Assembly: GCF_017833255.1 (NCBI RefSeq)
Contig: NZ_JAFIBU010000001.1
Location: forward strand, 186,001 to 250,000
DNA from: Paenibacillus sp. PvR098
Lineage (GTDB): Bacteria; Bacillota; Bacilli; Paenibacillales; NBRC-103111
Direction of reading: 5' to 3'
Length of the DNA stretch: 64,000 nucleotides
The stretch's first letter is position 1. Every line of letters begins with the position of its first letter. Positions 44,120 to 53,221 of this stretch are shown here, piece after piece. The notes beneath the pieces were generated by a model. That model saw nothing but the letters and a program-made list of their open reading frames with translations, searched no databases and was not told where the DNA came from. The position numbers and the translations under genes were made by a program.

Positions 44120-45385
44120 ATGAAAAGTACCATTGATAAAAGCGTGATCCGTGACATCGCCCTGGCGCCGGAAGGCCATTTGAAAATCGATTGGGTGAAC
44201 GCCCACATGCCGGTGCTAAACCGTATTCGCGAGCAGTTCGAGAAGGAGCAGCCGTTCAAAGGCTTGAAGGTAGCAATATCGCTTCACTTGGAGGCGAAGA
44301 CAGCTTATCTTGCTAAAGTAGTGCAGGCCGGTGGAGCTGATGTGACGATTTGCGGCAGCAATCCGCTGTCGACGCAGGATGACGTGTGTGCTGCGCTGGT
44401 GGAGGACGGGATCACTGTATTTGCCAAATATAACCCGGAACCGAATGAATATAAGGAAATGTTCATCAAAACGCTGGAAACCGAGCCGGACCTGATCATT
44501 GACGACGGCGGCGACCTGGTTATGATTCTGCATTCGGAACGCAAAGACCTGATCAAGAACGTCCGCGGCGGCGCAGAAGAAACGACCACAGGCATTCTCC
44601 GACTGAAATCACTCGAAAAAGACGGGCAGCTGCAGTTCCCGATGGTAGCCGTCAACGACGCCTTCTGCAAATATTTGTTCGATAACCGCTATGGTACAGG
44701 CCAGTCCGTTTGGGACGGCATCAATCGGACGACGAATCTTGTCGTTGCGGGCAAAACGGTTGTTGTTGTAGGCTACGGCTGGTGCGGCAAAGGTGTGGCC
44801 ATGCGGGCCAAAGGACTTGGCGCCAATGTCATCGTTACGGAAATTGATGCGATCAAAGCAGTTGAAGCATATATGGACGGATTCGAAGTCATGCCAATGC
44901 TGGAAGCGGCCAAGGTAGGCGACTTTTTCGTAACCGTAACAGGCAATCGTGACGTGATTCGCGGAGAACACTACGAGGTCATGAAGGACGGTGCCATTCT
45001 ATCCAATGCAGGACACTTCGACGTGGAGGTTAACAAGCCTGAACTCGAAGCACTCTCCGTTTCCATACGCACAGTTCGCCGTAATATCGAAGAATATACG
45101 CTGAAGGACGGCCGTAAATTTTATATTTTGGCAGAAGGCCGTTTGGTCAACCTGGCAGCAGGCGACGGACACCCGGCGGAAATCATGGATATGACCTTCG
45201 CTTTGCAGGCGATGTCTCTGAAATATGTAAACGACAATTATAAGCAAATCGGCCCTAAAGTCGTCAATGTGCCATATGAGTTGGATGAGCAGGTGGCTCG
45301 TTTCAAGCTTTCTTCACTAGGCAAAGGTATTGACTCGCTCACTGAGGAGCAAAAAAGCTACCTAGACAGCTGGACTGAGCACTAA
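44120..45385 (+). CDS. ahcY: S-adenosylhomocysteinase
   Basis: Reversible NAD-dependent hydrolysis of S-adenosylhomocysteine to adenosine and homocysteine. The NAD-binding loop is VVVVGYGWCGKGVA; IIDDGGDLVM, ETTTGILRLKSLE and NAGHFDVEV are family signatures. At 421 residues it is the short form without the 40-residue insert found in many eukaryotic and proteobacterial enzymes. B. subtilis uses the Pfs/LuxS route instead, so its presence here distinguishes the lineage. Strong AAGGAGGAG site; 40 bp after bshC. Confidence 0.95.
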   Translation: MKSTIDKSVIRDIALAPEGHLKIDWVNAHMPVLNRIREQFEKEQPFKGLKVAISLHLEAKTAYLAKVVQAGGADVTICGSNPLSTQDDVCAALVEDGITVFAKYNPEPNEYKEMFIKTLETEPDLIIDDGGDLVMILHSERKDLIKNVRGGAEETTTGILRLKSLEKDGQLQFPMVAVNDAFCKYLFDNRYGTGQSVWDGINRTTNLVVAGKTVVVVGYGWCGKGVAMRAKGLGANVIVTEIDAIKAVEAYMDGFEVMPMLEAAKVGDFFVTVTGNRDVIRGEHYEVMKDGAILSNAGHFDVEVNKPELEALSVSIRTVRRNIEEYTLKDGRKFYILAEGRLVNLAAGDGHPAEIMDMTFALQAMSLKYVNDNYKQIGPKVVNVPYELDEQVARFKLSSLGKGIDSLTEEQKSYLDSWTEH

Positions 45386-45419
45386 GATCAAGGCTTGCCG
45401 TTCATACTATAGCGTTTCT

Positions 45420-45450
45420 TCCCCTGCCATAGAGTAGGGGATCTTTTGTT
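45420..45450 (+). terminator. Terminator after ahcY
   Basis: TCCCCT (45420-45425) with AGGGGA (45436-45441), 10-nt loop, followed by TCTTTTGTTT. The stem is short. Confidence 0.6.
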
Positions 45451-45588
45451 TCTGCGCCCGACAGATGGTATGGATATTTGCAACAAATTTCCATTTCGCT
45501 GCAACAACGGTTTCATCCTCAGCGTCTTATCATTAACACGGTCGGTTTTCTTGCGAAACGTGCGACGATAAAACAAGGGGGATTATCT

Positions 45589-46638
45589 ATGCCAAAGGTG
45601 CAGAGAGGATTGGTAAGGAAGCCTCGAGCCATGTGGACTCGCATATGGAGAGGAATAGCGATTGCTCTGTTAGCTGTATTGGCATTGGCGGGCTGCAGCG
45701 CCTCGAGCGACGAGGCCGCTTCGTCAACGTTTGCGGATACATCGTTGTCGAGCCAGAACGAAGCTTCGGATAGCAATGGAAGCCCGGGGGCGGCTCCTGC
45801 TCATCAAGCAAACACAGCGGAGAAAGCGTCGGAGAGCTCAGGAGCCGGGGGCAGCACCGCAGGTGTCACAGCACCTGCACAGACAGTGTTGGAGCCGTTC
45901 AGCCGCAAGATCATTTACACGGCCAACCTGGTGATGCAGGTGGACGATTATGCGGAAGCGGAGTCCAGGGTGCAGGAGGTTATTAAGCAGTCGGGCGGGT
46001 ACATTTTGCAGTTCAACGAGAATTCATCGGCTGTGGAAAAATACGGGGTTTTTACGATTAAAGTGCCTGCCAACGGATTCCAATCCATGCTTGACCTTCT
46101 AGAGCAAATCAACCCGAAAATGCAAAAAAACATGCAGGGTCAAGATGTTACGGAGGAATACGTCGATCTGTCTGCACGGCTAAAGGCGAAGCAAGTGATG
46201 GAAGGCCGATTGGTCGCTTTTATGGAAAAAGCGGAGAAAACGGACGAATTGGTCGCTTTTTCTAACGAGCTGGGCAAGGTACAGGAGGAAATTGAGCGCA
46301 TCCAAGGGCGAATGAGGTACTTGGAGCAAAACGTGGCCTATTCCACCATTGAGCTCAGAGTTGCGCAAAAGATCGGTTCTGCGGAAGTGATCAAGGCGCA
46401 GGACCAAGGACCGCTGATCGGGCGAGCGGCGGCGGCACTGAACGGAACAACGACGGTGCTTGCTTTCTTATTCCAGTGGGTGGTTGTGATCGCAGCGGGG
46501 GCGCTGCCTGTTCTGCTTCTGCTGGCGCTGGCCGTTATTCCTTTCTATTTGATACGGAAGCGGCGTAAGGCGAAACTGGAGGACATTCGGACTAGGCTTT
46601 CTGAACAGAATCAGCTTCAAGAACCGAAAAACGAATAA
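45589..46638 (+). CDS. DUF4349 lipoprotein
   Basis: A 349-residue lipoprotein. Signal peptide with lipobox LAGC (C36), a Ser/Ala-rich linker to about residue 100, then a DUF4349 domain (FSRKIIYTANLVMQVDDYAEAE ... YSTIELRV) containing a coiled coil, and a C-terminal membrane helix (about 295-320) with a basic tail. The lipid anchor plus a second membrane pass puts the domain outside the cell. AAGGGGGA precedes the ATG at 45589. Function unknown. Confidence 0.85.
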   Translation: MPKVQRGLVRKPRAMWTRIWRGIAIALLAVLALAGCSASSDEAASSTFADTSLSSQNEASDSNGSPGAAPAHQANTAEKASESSGAGGSTAGVTAPAQTVLEPFSRKIIYTANLVMQVDDYAEAESRVQEVIKQSGGYILQFNENSSAVEKYGVFTIKVPANGFQSMLDLLEQINPKMQKNMQGQDVTEEYVDLSARLKAKQVMEGRLVAFMEKAEKTDELVAFSNELGKVQEEIERIQGRMRYLEQNVAYSTIELRVAQKIGSAEVIKAQDQGPLIGRAAAALNGTTTVLAFLFQWVVVIAAGALPVLLLLALAVIPFYLIRKRRKAKLEDIRTRLSEQNQLQEPKNE

Positions 46639-46650
46639 GGTAGTTTTTTA

Positions 46651-46691
46651 AAAAAATCCTGTGAACGTCTCATGACGGAGCAGGATTTTTT
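46651..46691 (+). terminator. Terminator before mraZ
   Basis: AAAAAATCCTG (46651-46661) pairs perfectly with CAGGATTTTTT (46681-46691). It ends the DUF4349 transcript just upstream of the mraZ promoter region. Confidence 0.85.
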
Positions 46692-46709
46692 GTTAACATG
46701 GCGAAATAT

Positions 46710-46758
46710 TATAATTCAAGTGGTGAAAAGTGGGGTAAAGTGGTGGAGAAGGGGGTGG
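46710..46758 (+). promoter_or_regulatory. mraZ promoter with MraZ-box-like 10-bp repeats
   Basis: TATAAT (46710-46715) is followed at once by AAGTGGTGAA (46718-46727), AAGTGGGGTA (46728-46737) and AAGTGGTGGA (46738-46747), then a degenerate fourth unit with GGGGGTGG. MraZ proteins bind arrays of GTGG-type repeats at their own promoter, so this is very likely the dcw operator. A convincing -35 is lacking. Confidence 0.75.
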
Positions 46759-46764
46759 CGAATG

Positions 46765-47202
46765 GTGTTCATGGGCGAGTTTCAACATACCGTTGACGAG
46801 AAAGGCCGCATGATCGTGCCGGCAAAATTTCGCGAAGCCCTTGGAACATCGTTTATCGTCACTCGAGGCTTAGATCAATGCTTGTTCGTCTACCCAATGC
46901 AGGAATGGTCGGTTCTGGAGCAGAAGCTCAAATCGCTGCCGCTTATGAAGTCCGATGCCCGTGCATTTACCCGGTTTTTTTTCTCCGGCGCCACCGAGTG
47001 CGAGCTGGACAAACAGGGCAGGGTGAACCTGCCGAACAATTTAATTGAACATGCCAAGCTGGACAAGGATTGTGTTGTTATCGGCGTTTCCAATCGGGTG
47101 GAGATTTGGAGTAAGTCGATTTGGGAAAACTATTTCCAAGAGTCCGAGGAATCTTTTAATGAGATTGCTGAAAAATTGGTCGACTTTAACTTTGATTTGT
47201 AA
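46765..47202 (+). CDS. mraZ: Transcriptional regulator MraZ
   Basis: An AbrB-fold DNA-binding protein that represses the dcw operon in E. coli. The two SpoVT/AbrB-like repeats start [22 protein letters not shown] and [16 protein letters not shown]. The GTG at 46765 gives MFMGEF as in Bacillus homologues (145 residues) with AGGGGGTGG upstream; the ATG at 46762 is an alternative, and the longer frame to 46672 would start in the terminator. Confidence 0.93.
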   Translation: MFMGEFQHTVDEKGRMIVPAKFREALGTSFIVTRGLDQCLFVYPMQEWSVLEQKLKSLPLMKSDARAFTRFFFSGATECELDKQGRVNLPNNLIEHAKLDKDCVVIGVSNRVEIWSKSIWENYFQESEESFNEIAEKLVDFNFDL

Positions 47203-47238
47203 TCCGTAATTATGGACGCCTCAGGAGGAGTATAGCGC

Positions 47239-48195
47239 ATGTTTCATCACATAACCGTACTTAAGCAGGAAGCAGTGGAAGGTCTACATATAAAACCGGA
47301 CGGCGTATACGTGGATTGTACGCTTGGCGGTGCTGGGCACAGCTTGGAGATTGCATCGAGGCTTGGTCCCGGGGGATTGCTGATCGCATTCGATCAGGAC
47401 GATGCAGCGTTGGACAATGCCCGGCAGCGATTAGCCGGTGTAGCGGATAGGGTGAAGCTGGTTCGCAGTAATTTTCGTTTTATTGAACGGGAATTGGCGC
47501 GAATCCCTGAGGCCTTAAAGGATGGTCGCCCGCAGGTAGACGGCATTTTGTTCGATTTAGGCGTTTCCTCGCCTCAGCTCGACGAGGCGGACCGGGGCTT
47601 CAGCTACAACCATGATGCCGAGCTCGATATGCGGATGGACCGGACTGCGCCGCTAACGGCCAGAGATATCGTAAATGACTGGTCTGACAAAGAGATTGCC
47701 GATATTTTATTCGAATACGGTGAGGAGAAATTTGCCCGAAGAATCGCTGCAAAAATCATTGCTGCGAGGGCCGAAGCACCGATTGAGACGACCGGTCAAT
47801 TGGTTGAACTGATAAAAGAAGCGATACCTGCAGCCGCACGGCGCACGGGACCTCATCCGGCCAAACGGAGCTTCCAAGCGCTGCGCATTGCCGTTAATGA
47901 CGAGCTAGGAGCATTCGAAGAAGCGCTGGAACAATCGATCCGCTGCTTGGTTCCGGGAGGAAGAGCGGCTGTCATCACGTTCCATTCACTCGAAGATCGT
48001 ATCTGTAAACAAACGTTTACCAAATATGTATCCAAATGCACATGTCCGCCGGATTTTCCGCTCTGTGTGTGCAACCCTGTCGGTGTTGTCAAGTTGATTA
48101 ACCGGAAACCGATCGAAGCGGGTACGGAAGAGCTTGAAGATAACCCGCGTGCCCGGTCGGCAAAGCTGAGAATAGCTGAAAAATTACCTTCTTAA
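47239..48195 (+). CDS. rsmH: 16S rRNA (cytosine(1402)-N4)-methyltransferase RsmH
   Basis: SAM-dependent methylation of C1402 in the ribosomal P site. SAM motif I is [15 protein letters not shown] (about 26-40), catalytic-loop [20 protein letters not shown] and the C-terminal [10 protein letters not shown] are diagnostic. 318 residues. AGGAGGAG ahead of the ATG; second gene of the dcw cluster. Confidence 0.96.
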   Translation: MFHHITVLKQEAVEGLHIKPDGVYVDCTLGGAGHSLEIASRLGPGGLLIAFDQDDAALDNARQRLAGVADRVKLVRSNFRFIERELARIPEALKDGRPQVDGILFDLGVSSPQLDEADRGFSYNHDAELDMRMDRTAPLTARDIVNDWSDKEIADILFEYGEEKFARRIAAKIIAARAEAPIETTGQLVELIKEAIPAAARRTGPHPAKRSFQALRIAVNDELGAFEEALEQSIRCLVPGGRAAVITFHSLEDRICKQTFTKYVSKCTCPPDFPLCVCNPVGVVKLINRKPIEAGTEELEDNPRARSAKLRIAEKLPS

Positions 48196-48207
48196 GGGGG
48201 AAAAACG

Positions 48208-48648
48208 TTGCCAGCTTACATGCATGGAAATTTAGCGACAAAACAAAAAACGCAGCCCAAAGTAAAGATCAAAGAAACCAAAAAAGTCATTTACCGAAAT
48301 AAGGCGCTGCCGCTGCAGGAGAAGCTTCTTTATTTGTTCACAGTCCTCATTTGCGTTGTGGTTGCAGGATTGATCATCTGGCGGTATGCTCTAATCTATG
48401 AAATGAATGCGGACATCAAGTCCATCGAACAGAAAATCAGCAAGCTGGAAGCAGAGAACAGTATTTTGAAGCAGCGGGTGGAGGGATTGTCTGATCCGAG
48501 AAGGCTGGAAGAGGAAGCCAAAAAGCTCGGTTACGGAGTTCCTGCTGACAACCAGGTCAAGCCGTCCGGCACCGCTAAATCGGGTTCATCGTCAGCGTCT
48601 TCTCAAGGCATAGCTGCAAATACGAAAATACCAAAGGATCAACCCTGA
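48208..48648 (+). CDS. ftsL: Cell division protein FtsL
   Basis: A bitopic divisome protein of 146 residues: cytoplasmic basic N-terminus (1-35), membrane helix (about 40-62, LFTVLICVVVAGLIIW), then a leucine-zipper-like coiled coil (MNADIKSIEQKISKLEAENS) and a Ser/Ala-rich tail. It forms a complex with DivIB and DivIC. Sequence identity in the family is low; position between rsmH and pbpB settles it. TTG start behind AAGGGGGAAA. Confidence 0.88.
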   Translation: MPAYMHGNLATKQKTQPKVKIKETKKVIYRNKALPLQEKLLYLFTVLICVVVAGLIIWRYALIYEMNADIKSIEQKISKLEAENSILKQRVEGLSDPRRLEEEAKKLGYGVPADNQVKPSGTAKSGSSSASSQGIAANTKIPKDQP

Positions 48649-48678
48649 TCCGCCATTGGAATAGGGGGAAGAATTCGT

Positions 48679-50970
48679 ATGACTGAAAAAGTAAAGCTGC
48701 GATCGCTAATTATTGGAGGGGCCTTCACCCTCCTTTTTGTTGTCTTGGTTACCCGTTTATATTGGGTACAAGTGGTCCAGGGAGCGGAATTACTGTCAGA
48801 CGCGAAAATGATGTGGGCAACAGACAAGGAGCTCAGACCGGTGCGCGGTGCGATTTTGGACCGCAATGATAAAGTACTCGCCGAGGATTCGCCTGCTTAT
48901 ACGCTGGCGCTGAATCCGAAAATCATTCATGACAAGGGCATCGAGAACGAAGTCGTTCAGGGGATTTCCGAAATTTTGAACATTTCGAATGATTCTGGTG
49001 CCTTGTCAACGCTAGCAGACAAAATCCGTACCCGGATTAATCAGAAGAGAGATGATGGTTCGTATTATACTCAAGTTGAAATTCGGAATGAAGGCTGGAA
49101 GATCGACGCAGAAGTGGCCGATAAGATCAAAGCGCTGGAGAAAGAGCTTCAGCTGAAGCTGAATACAAAAAAAAGCCTGGGTATTCTGCTGCTTCCTGAA
49201 AGCAAACGGTTTTACCCATCCGGAGGCTTGGCGGCTCATTTGCTCGGCTATACGGATAAAGAAGGCAAGCCTATTATGGGACTAGAAACCCAGCTGGATT
49301 CTTATTTAAAGGGAGAGTCCGGATGGCTTAGCTACGAGAAGGACCGTTACGGCGTGGAGCTGCCTCATTCCCAAAGTAAATATCAGCCAGCCGTCAACGG
49401 TGACAATGTGAGACTTACGCTGGACAAAAACATTCAGTTTTATATCGAGAGCGCGATGCAAAAAGTGGTTGATAGATGGCGTCCGAAAAGCTTGACGGCC
49501 ATCGCGGTCGATCCGAATACAATGGAAATACTCGGACTGGCCAATATGCCCTCGTTCAACCCTAACAAATATTGGGAAGCGAAACGGCAAAGCGATTTTA
49601 TAAACCATGCGGTAGCTTCTCAATATGAACCGGGATCGACCTTCAAGCTGGTCACGCTCGCTGCCGCGGTTGAAGAAGGCATTTTCAATCCGAATGAAAA
49701 GTATCAATCCGGTTCGATTGCCGTTCCGGGGCGGAGACTGCATGACCATAACATCTCGGGCTGGGGCCAAATATCCTACCTCGAAGGCTTGAAGCGCTCC
49801 AGTAACGTTGCTTTTGTCAAAATGGGGTATGAGAATCTCGGTCAGAACAAGCTGCGATCATACATCGACAAGTTCGGCTTCGGCGAAAAAACCGGTGTGG
49901 ACATTGCCGGAGAAGTAGGCGGAATCGTGAATATGCGCTATCCGGCGGAATTCGCTACGGCCACATATGGCCAAGGTCTGACGGTTACGGCGATGCAGCA
50001 AACGGCGGCCTACGCTGCCATTGCCAATGGTGGAAAATTGATGTGGCCTCATCTGATCAAAGAAATTTATAACCCGGAAACGGGAGAGAGTGTCAAGAAA
50101 TTCGAACCGAAGGAAATCCGCAGAGTAGTTTCGGAAAGCACGGCAAAGCAGGTCGGTGAATATCTAGAGCAGGTTGTAGCCGATCAATCGCTAGGTACGG
50201 GAAGAAAAGCTTATATCGAAGGCTATCGTATAGCCGGTAAGACAGGTACGGCGAACAAGGTAGTTCAGGGTGAGAAAGGGTATGCTGAGGGTAAGTGGGT
50301 GATTTCGTTTGCCGGATATGCACCGCTTGAAAATCCGCAAATTCTCGTTACGATCATCGTAGACGAACCGGACCTGGGGGGCAACTACCATCTCGGGGGA
50401 GATGTAGCCGCTCCGGCGTTCAAGGAAATCGTATCGCAGACCTTACGTTATATGGGCACCGCGCCTAATACTGCGGATCAGCAGCGTGTTCAGGCTGCGG
50501 AACGGGAGATGCTTACCGCGGTTCCCGATCTGACTGATCTGCCGCTGGATCAAGCTCGAAGAACGATGGACAAATTCGGCGTGACTGTAGAACCGATTGG
50601 TCAAGGAGATAAAGTCATCGCCCAATCTCTGGTCGCAGGAACCGAAATCGGAACCTCGCAGCGAATATTTATATTGATGCAGGAGGGCGGAGACGTTCCT
50701 GTGCCGGTTATGACTGGTAAATCGCTACGGGATGCGGTCGGACTTTGCTCTTTTATAAACCTGCGTTGTCTGGCCGAGGGAGAAGGCTATGTGGCGAACC
50801 AAAATCTGGAGGGCGCTGGGGAAGACCGAGTTCTGCATCTTCAGCTTCGGCCTTATGGTGAGAAAGCGGAGAGCACCGAACCGAAGAAGTCTGAAGCTGA
50901 GGAGTCTTCTGATAGCGAAGAGGATAAAGAAAAAGAGGAGTCCCCTGTATCAGTTCCCAATGGAAACTAG
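48679..50970 (+). CDS. pbpB: Class B penicillin-binding protein 2B with PASTA domains
   Basis: The division-specific transpeptidase, 763 residues. One membrane anchor (about 10-32), a PBP dimerisation domain, then the transpeptidase with S320-T-F-K, S374-S-N and K521-T-G. PASTA-type repeats follow from about residue 605. A highly acidic tail (about 727-763, with EEDKEKEE) is longer than in B. subtilis Pbp2B. It is the first of two adjacent class B enzymes, with spoVD next. ATG behind AGGGGGAAG. Confidence 0.93.
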   Translation: MTEKVKLRSLIIGGAFTLLFVVLVTRLYWVQVVQGAELLSDAKMMWATDKELRPVRGAILDRNDKVLAEDSPAYTLALNPKIIHDKGIENEVVQGISEILNISNDSGALSTLADKIRTRINQKRDDGSYYTQVEIRNEGWKIDAEVADKIKALEKELQLKLNTKKSLGILLLPESKRFYPSGGLAAHLLGYTDKEGKPIMGLETQLDSYLKGESGWLSYEKDRYGVELPHSQSKYQPAVNGDNVRLTLDKNIQFYIESAMQKVVDRWRPKSLTAIAVDPNTMEILGLANMPSFNPNKYWEAKRQSDFINHAVASQYEPGSTFKLVTLAAAVEEGIFNPNEKYQSGSIAVPGRRLHDHNISGWGQISYLEGLKRSSNVAFVKMGYENLGQNKLRSYIDKFGFGEKTGVDIAGEVGGIVNMRYPAEFATATYGQGLTVTAMQQTAAYAAIANGGKLMWPHLIKEIYNPETGESVKKFEPKEIRRVVSESTAKQVGEYLEQVVADQSLGTGRKAYIEGYRIAGKTGTANKVVQGEKGYAEGKWVISFAGYAPLENPQILVTIIVDEPDLGGNYHLGGDVAAPAFKEIVSQTLRYMGTAPNTADQQRVQAAEREMLTAVPDLTDLPLDQARRTMDKFGVTVEPIGQGDKVIAQSLVAGTEIGTSQRIFILMQEGGDVPVPVMTGKSLRDAVGLCSFINLRCLAEGEGYVANQNLEGAGEDRVLHLQLRPYGEKAESTEPKKSEAEESSDSEEDKEKEESPVSVPNGN

Positions 50971-51124
50971 TCCATAAAAGTTAACGCACCACCGCGATAG
51001 CTTGTTCTAACCCCTGGTTGTCCCGAATAGGGATGATATGAAACGATTTTTTGCTAACAACGGACAACGATAATTCAGACGTTGTGACCGTTGCAGCATT
51101 GTTCAGAAGGGGGAAGAAGCGGGC

Positions 51125-53080
51125 ATGAGGGCATCGAACGTAACGGTTCGTCGACGTTTATTCGCCGCACTGATCGTGGGCACGATTCTTTTCTTGGCGC
51201 TGGTGGTGCGGCTCGCGTACGTGCAGATTTGGGTTGGTCCGGAGCTGTCGGACAAAGCGGAGGACTCATGGCGCAGGGACATCAAAGTCACGGCCAAACG
51301 AGGAGAAATCCTCGACCGCAACGGGGTGCAGCTAGCTTACAACATCAGTTCGCCAACGGTTGTGGCGGTTCCAGCCCAAATTAAAGATCCGAAGACAACA
51401 GCGGCTAAGATCGCCGCAGTGCTGCAGATCAGTGAGGAAACAGTCTACAAACAAATCACAGTCCGGAAATCCAGTGTATACATCAGGCCAGGCGGACGCA
51501 AAATTACGATTGAAAAAGCGGATGAAATCCGCGACCTGCAGCTACCTGGCATATGGGTAACAGAGGATAACAAAAGGCATTATCCGTTCGGTGGCTTGGC
51601 AGCCCATGTGCTTGGGTTTACGGGCGATTATAATCAAGGTTTGACAGGCATAGAATTGAAATATGACAAAACGTTGACGGGTATTGACGGAAGTATCTCG
51701 TATTTGTCCGATGCAGCCGGGCATTTGATGCCGGGATCCACGGATGAATACAAGGAGCCGCTGGCTGGCTTAAACCTGCAGCTCACGATCGACAGTCATA
51801 TCCAATCGATCATGGAGCGTGAGCTCGACCAAACCATGGTCAAATATCAACCCAAGCATGTAGTTGCCATCGCGATGGATCCGAATAACGGGGAAATACT
51901 GGCCATGGGTTCCCGGCCTGGCTTTGAGCCAGGCAATTACAAAGGGTATCCGGTAGAGAATTACAACCGGAACCTGCCGATTTGGATGACCTATGAGCCG
52001 GGCTCAACATTTAAGATCATTACGTTGGCGGCTGCCCTCGAGGAGAAAAAAATAAGCTTGACCGAAGGATTTCACGATCCCGGCGCCATTGAGGTCGCAG
52101 GGGCGAGGCTCCGCTGCTGGAAACGGGGCGGACATGGAAGCGAGACCTTCCTTCAAGTGGTTGAGAATTCCTGCAACCCCGGCTTTGTTGTTATGGGGCA
52201 AAGGTTAGGCAAAGAGAAGCTGTTTGATTATATCCACAACTTCGGCTTCGGCAAAAAAACAGGCATCGATTTGGGCGGCGAAGAGAATGGAATTATGTTT
52301 AAACTGTCGCGTGTCGGTCCTGTTGAACTTGCAACGACCTCGTTTGGGCAAGGCGTATCCGTCACTCCGATTCAGCAAATCACGGCGGTATCTGCGGCCA
52401 TTAATGGCGGCAAGCTATTTAAACCGCACGTAGCCAAAGGCTGGTATAAGCCCGAAACAGGCGAGCTTGTCGACTCCATGAAGCCGGAGGTGGTACGTCA
52501 AGTGATCTCACCGGAGACATCCAAGCAGGTGCGTGAAACATTAGAGAGCGTCGTTGCTAATGGTACCGGACGAAATGCATTCGTCGATGGTTATCGCGTA
52601 GGAGGAAAAACAGGGACAGCGCAAAAAGTCATCAACGGGCGTTATTCATCCGACGAGCATATTGTTTCGTTCATTGGGTTTGCTCCCGCAGACGACCCTA
52701 AGGTCGTTATTTATGCCGCCGTAGACGATCCGCAGGGCATCCAATTTGGCGGTTTGATTGCTGCTCCGTTGGTTAAGAATATAATGGAAGATACGCTGCG
52801 GTACATGAAGATTCCGCCGAGGAAGGATCAAATGGAGCGGAAGTATGTGTATGGGGATACCAAGATCGTGGAAGTGCCTAATTTGGTAGGGATGAGCATT
52901 ACGGATATATATGAACAGCTCAACATGAATTTCCAGCTTGCCAAATCTGGAGTCGGGCGAACGGTGATAAATCAAGTGCCAAAGCCCGGTACGCGGATTG
53001 AGCAGGGATCTACAATCCGGATTTATTTATCCGATGCGCAGTCGGCTCCAGATGGAGGAGCCAAACCGCAAATGCAATAG
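51125..53080 (+). CDS. spoVD: Stage V sporulation protein D (class B PBP)
   Basis: Sporulation-specific transpeptidase for spore cortex, 651 residues. One membrane anchor (about 14-36), a dimerisation domain and a transpeptidase domain with S294-T-F-K, S349-C-N and K495-T-G, plus one C-terminal PASTA domain (VEVPNLVGMSITDIYEQL). Its middle SxN residue is cysteine; this is common to SpoVD relatives. In B. subtilis the cortex pair is SpoVD-SpoVE, and spoVE lies downstream here. AGAAGGGGGAAG ribosome binding site. Confidence 0.92.
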   Translation: MRASNVTVRRRLFAALIVGTILFLALVVRLAYVQIWVGPELSDKAEDSWRRDIKVTAKRGEILDRNGVQLAYNISSPTVVAVPAQIKDPKTTAAKIAAVLQISEETVYKQITVRKSSVYIRPGGRKITIEKADEIRDLQLPGIWVTEDNKRHYPFGGLAAHVLGFTGDYNQGLTGIELKYDKTLTGIDGSISYLSDAAGHLMPGSTDEYKEPLAGLNLQLTIDSHIQSIMERELDQTMVKYQPKHVVAIAMDPNNGEILAMGSRPGFEPGNYKGYPVENYNRNLPIWMTYEPGSTFKIITLAAALEEKKISLTEGFHDPGAIEVAGARLRCWKRGGHGSETFLQVVENSCNPGFVVMGQRLGKEKLFDYIHNFGFGKKTGIDLGGEENGIMFKLSRVGPVELATTSFGQGVSVTPIQQITAVSAAINGGKLFKPHVAKGWYKPETGELVDSMKPEVVRQVISPETSKQVRETLESVVANGTGRNAFVDGYRVGGKTGTAQKVINGRYSSDEHIVSFIGFAPADDPKVVIYAAVDDPQGIQFGGLIAAPLVKNIMEDTLRYMKIPPRKDQMERKYVYGDTKIVEVPNLVGMSITDIYEQLNMNFQLAKSGVGRTVINQVPKPGTRIEQGSTIRIYLSDAQSAPDGGAKPQMQ

Positions 53081-53111
53081 CAATGTTGTATGTTGACGTG
53101 TTGTCCTTGCT

Positions 53112-53156
53112 CCTTTTGAAAAAAGGCTGCAGAAGCTCGTACCTTTTTTCAAAAGG
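53112..53156 (+). repeat. 15-bp perfect inverted repeat between spoVD and murE
   Basis: The arms at 53112-53126 and 53142-53156 are perfect reverse complements of 15 bp with a 15-nt loop. The right arm contains CTTTTTTC, but the downstream flank (GGCTTTTCAGG) is not a typical U-tract, so it may be a weak terminator or an mRNA processing or stability element. Confidence 0.75.
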
Positions 53157-53221
53157 GGCTTTTCAGGGCACATATTTTTGTCCATAATAGATACCATGTG
53201 TAAAAACGGAGGGGACGCTTG

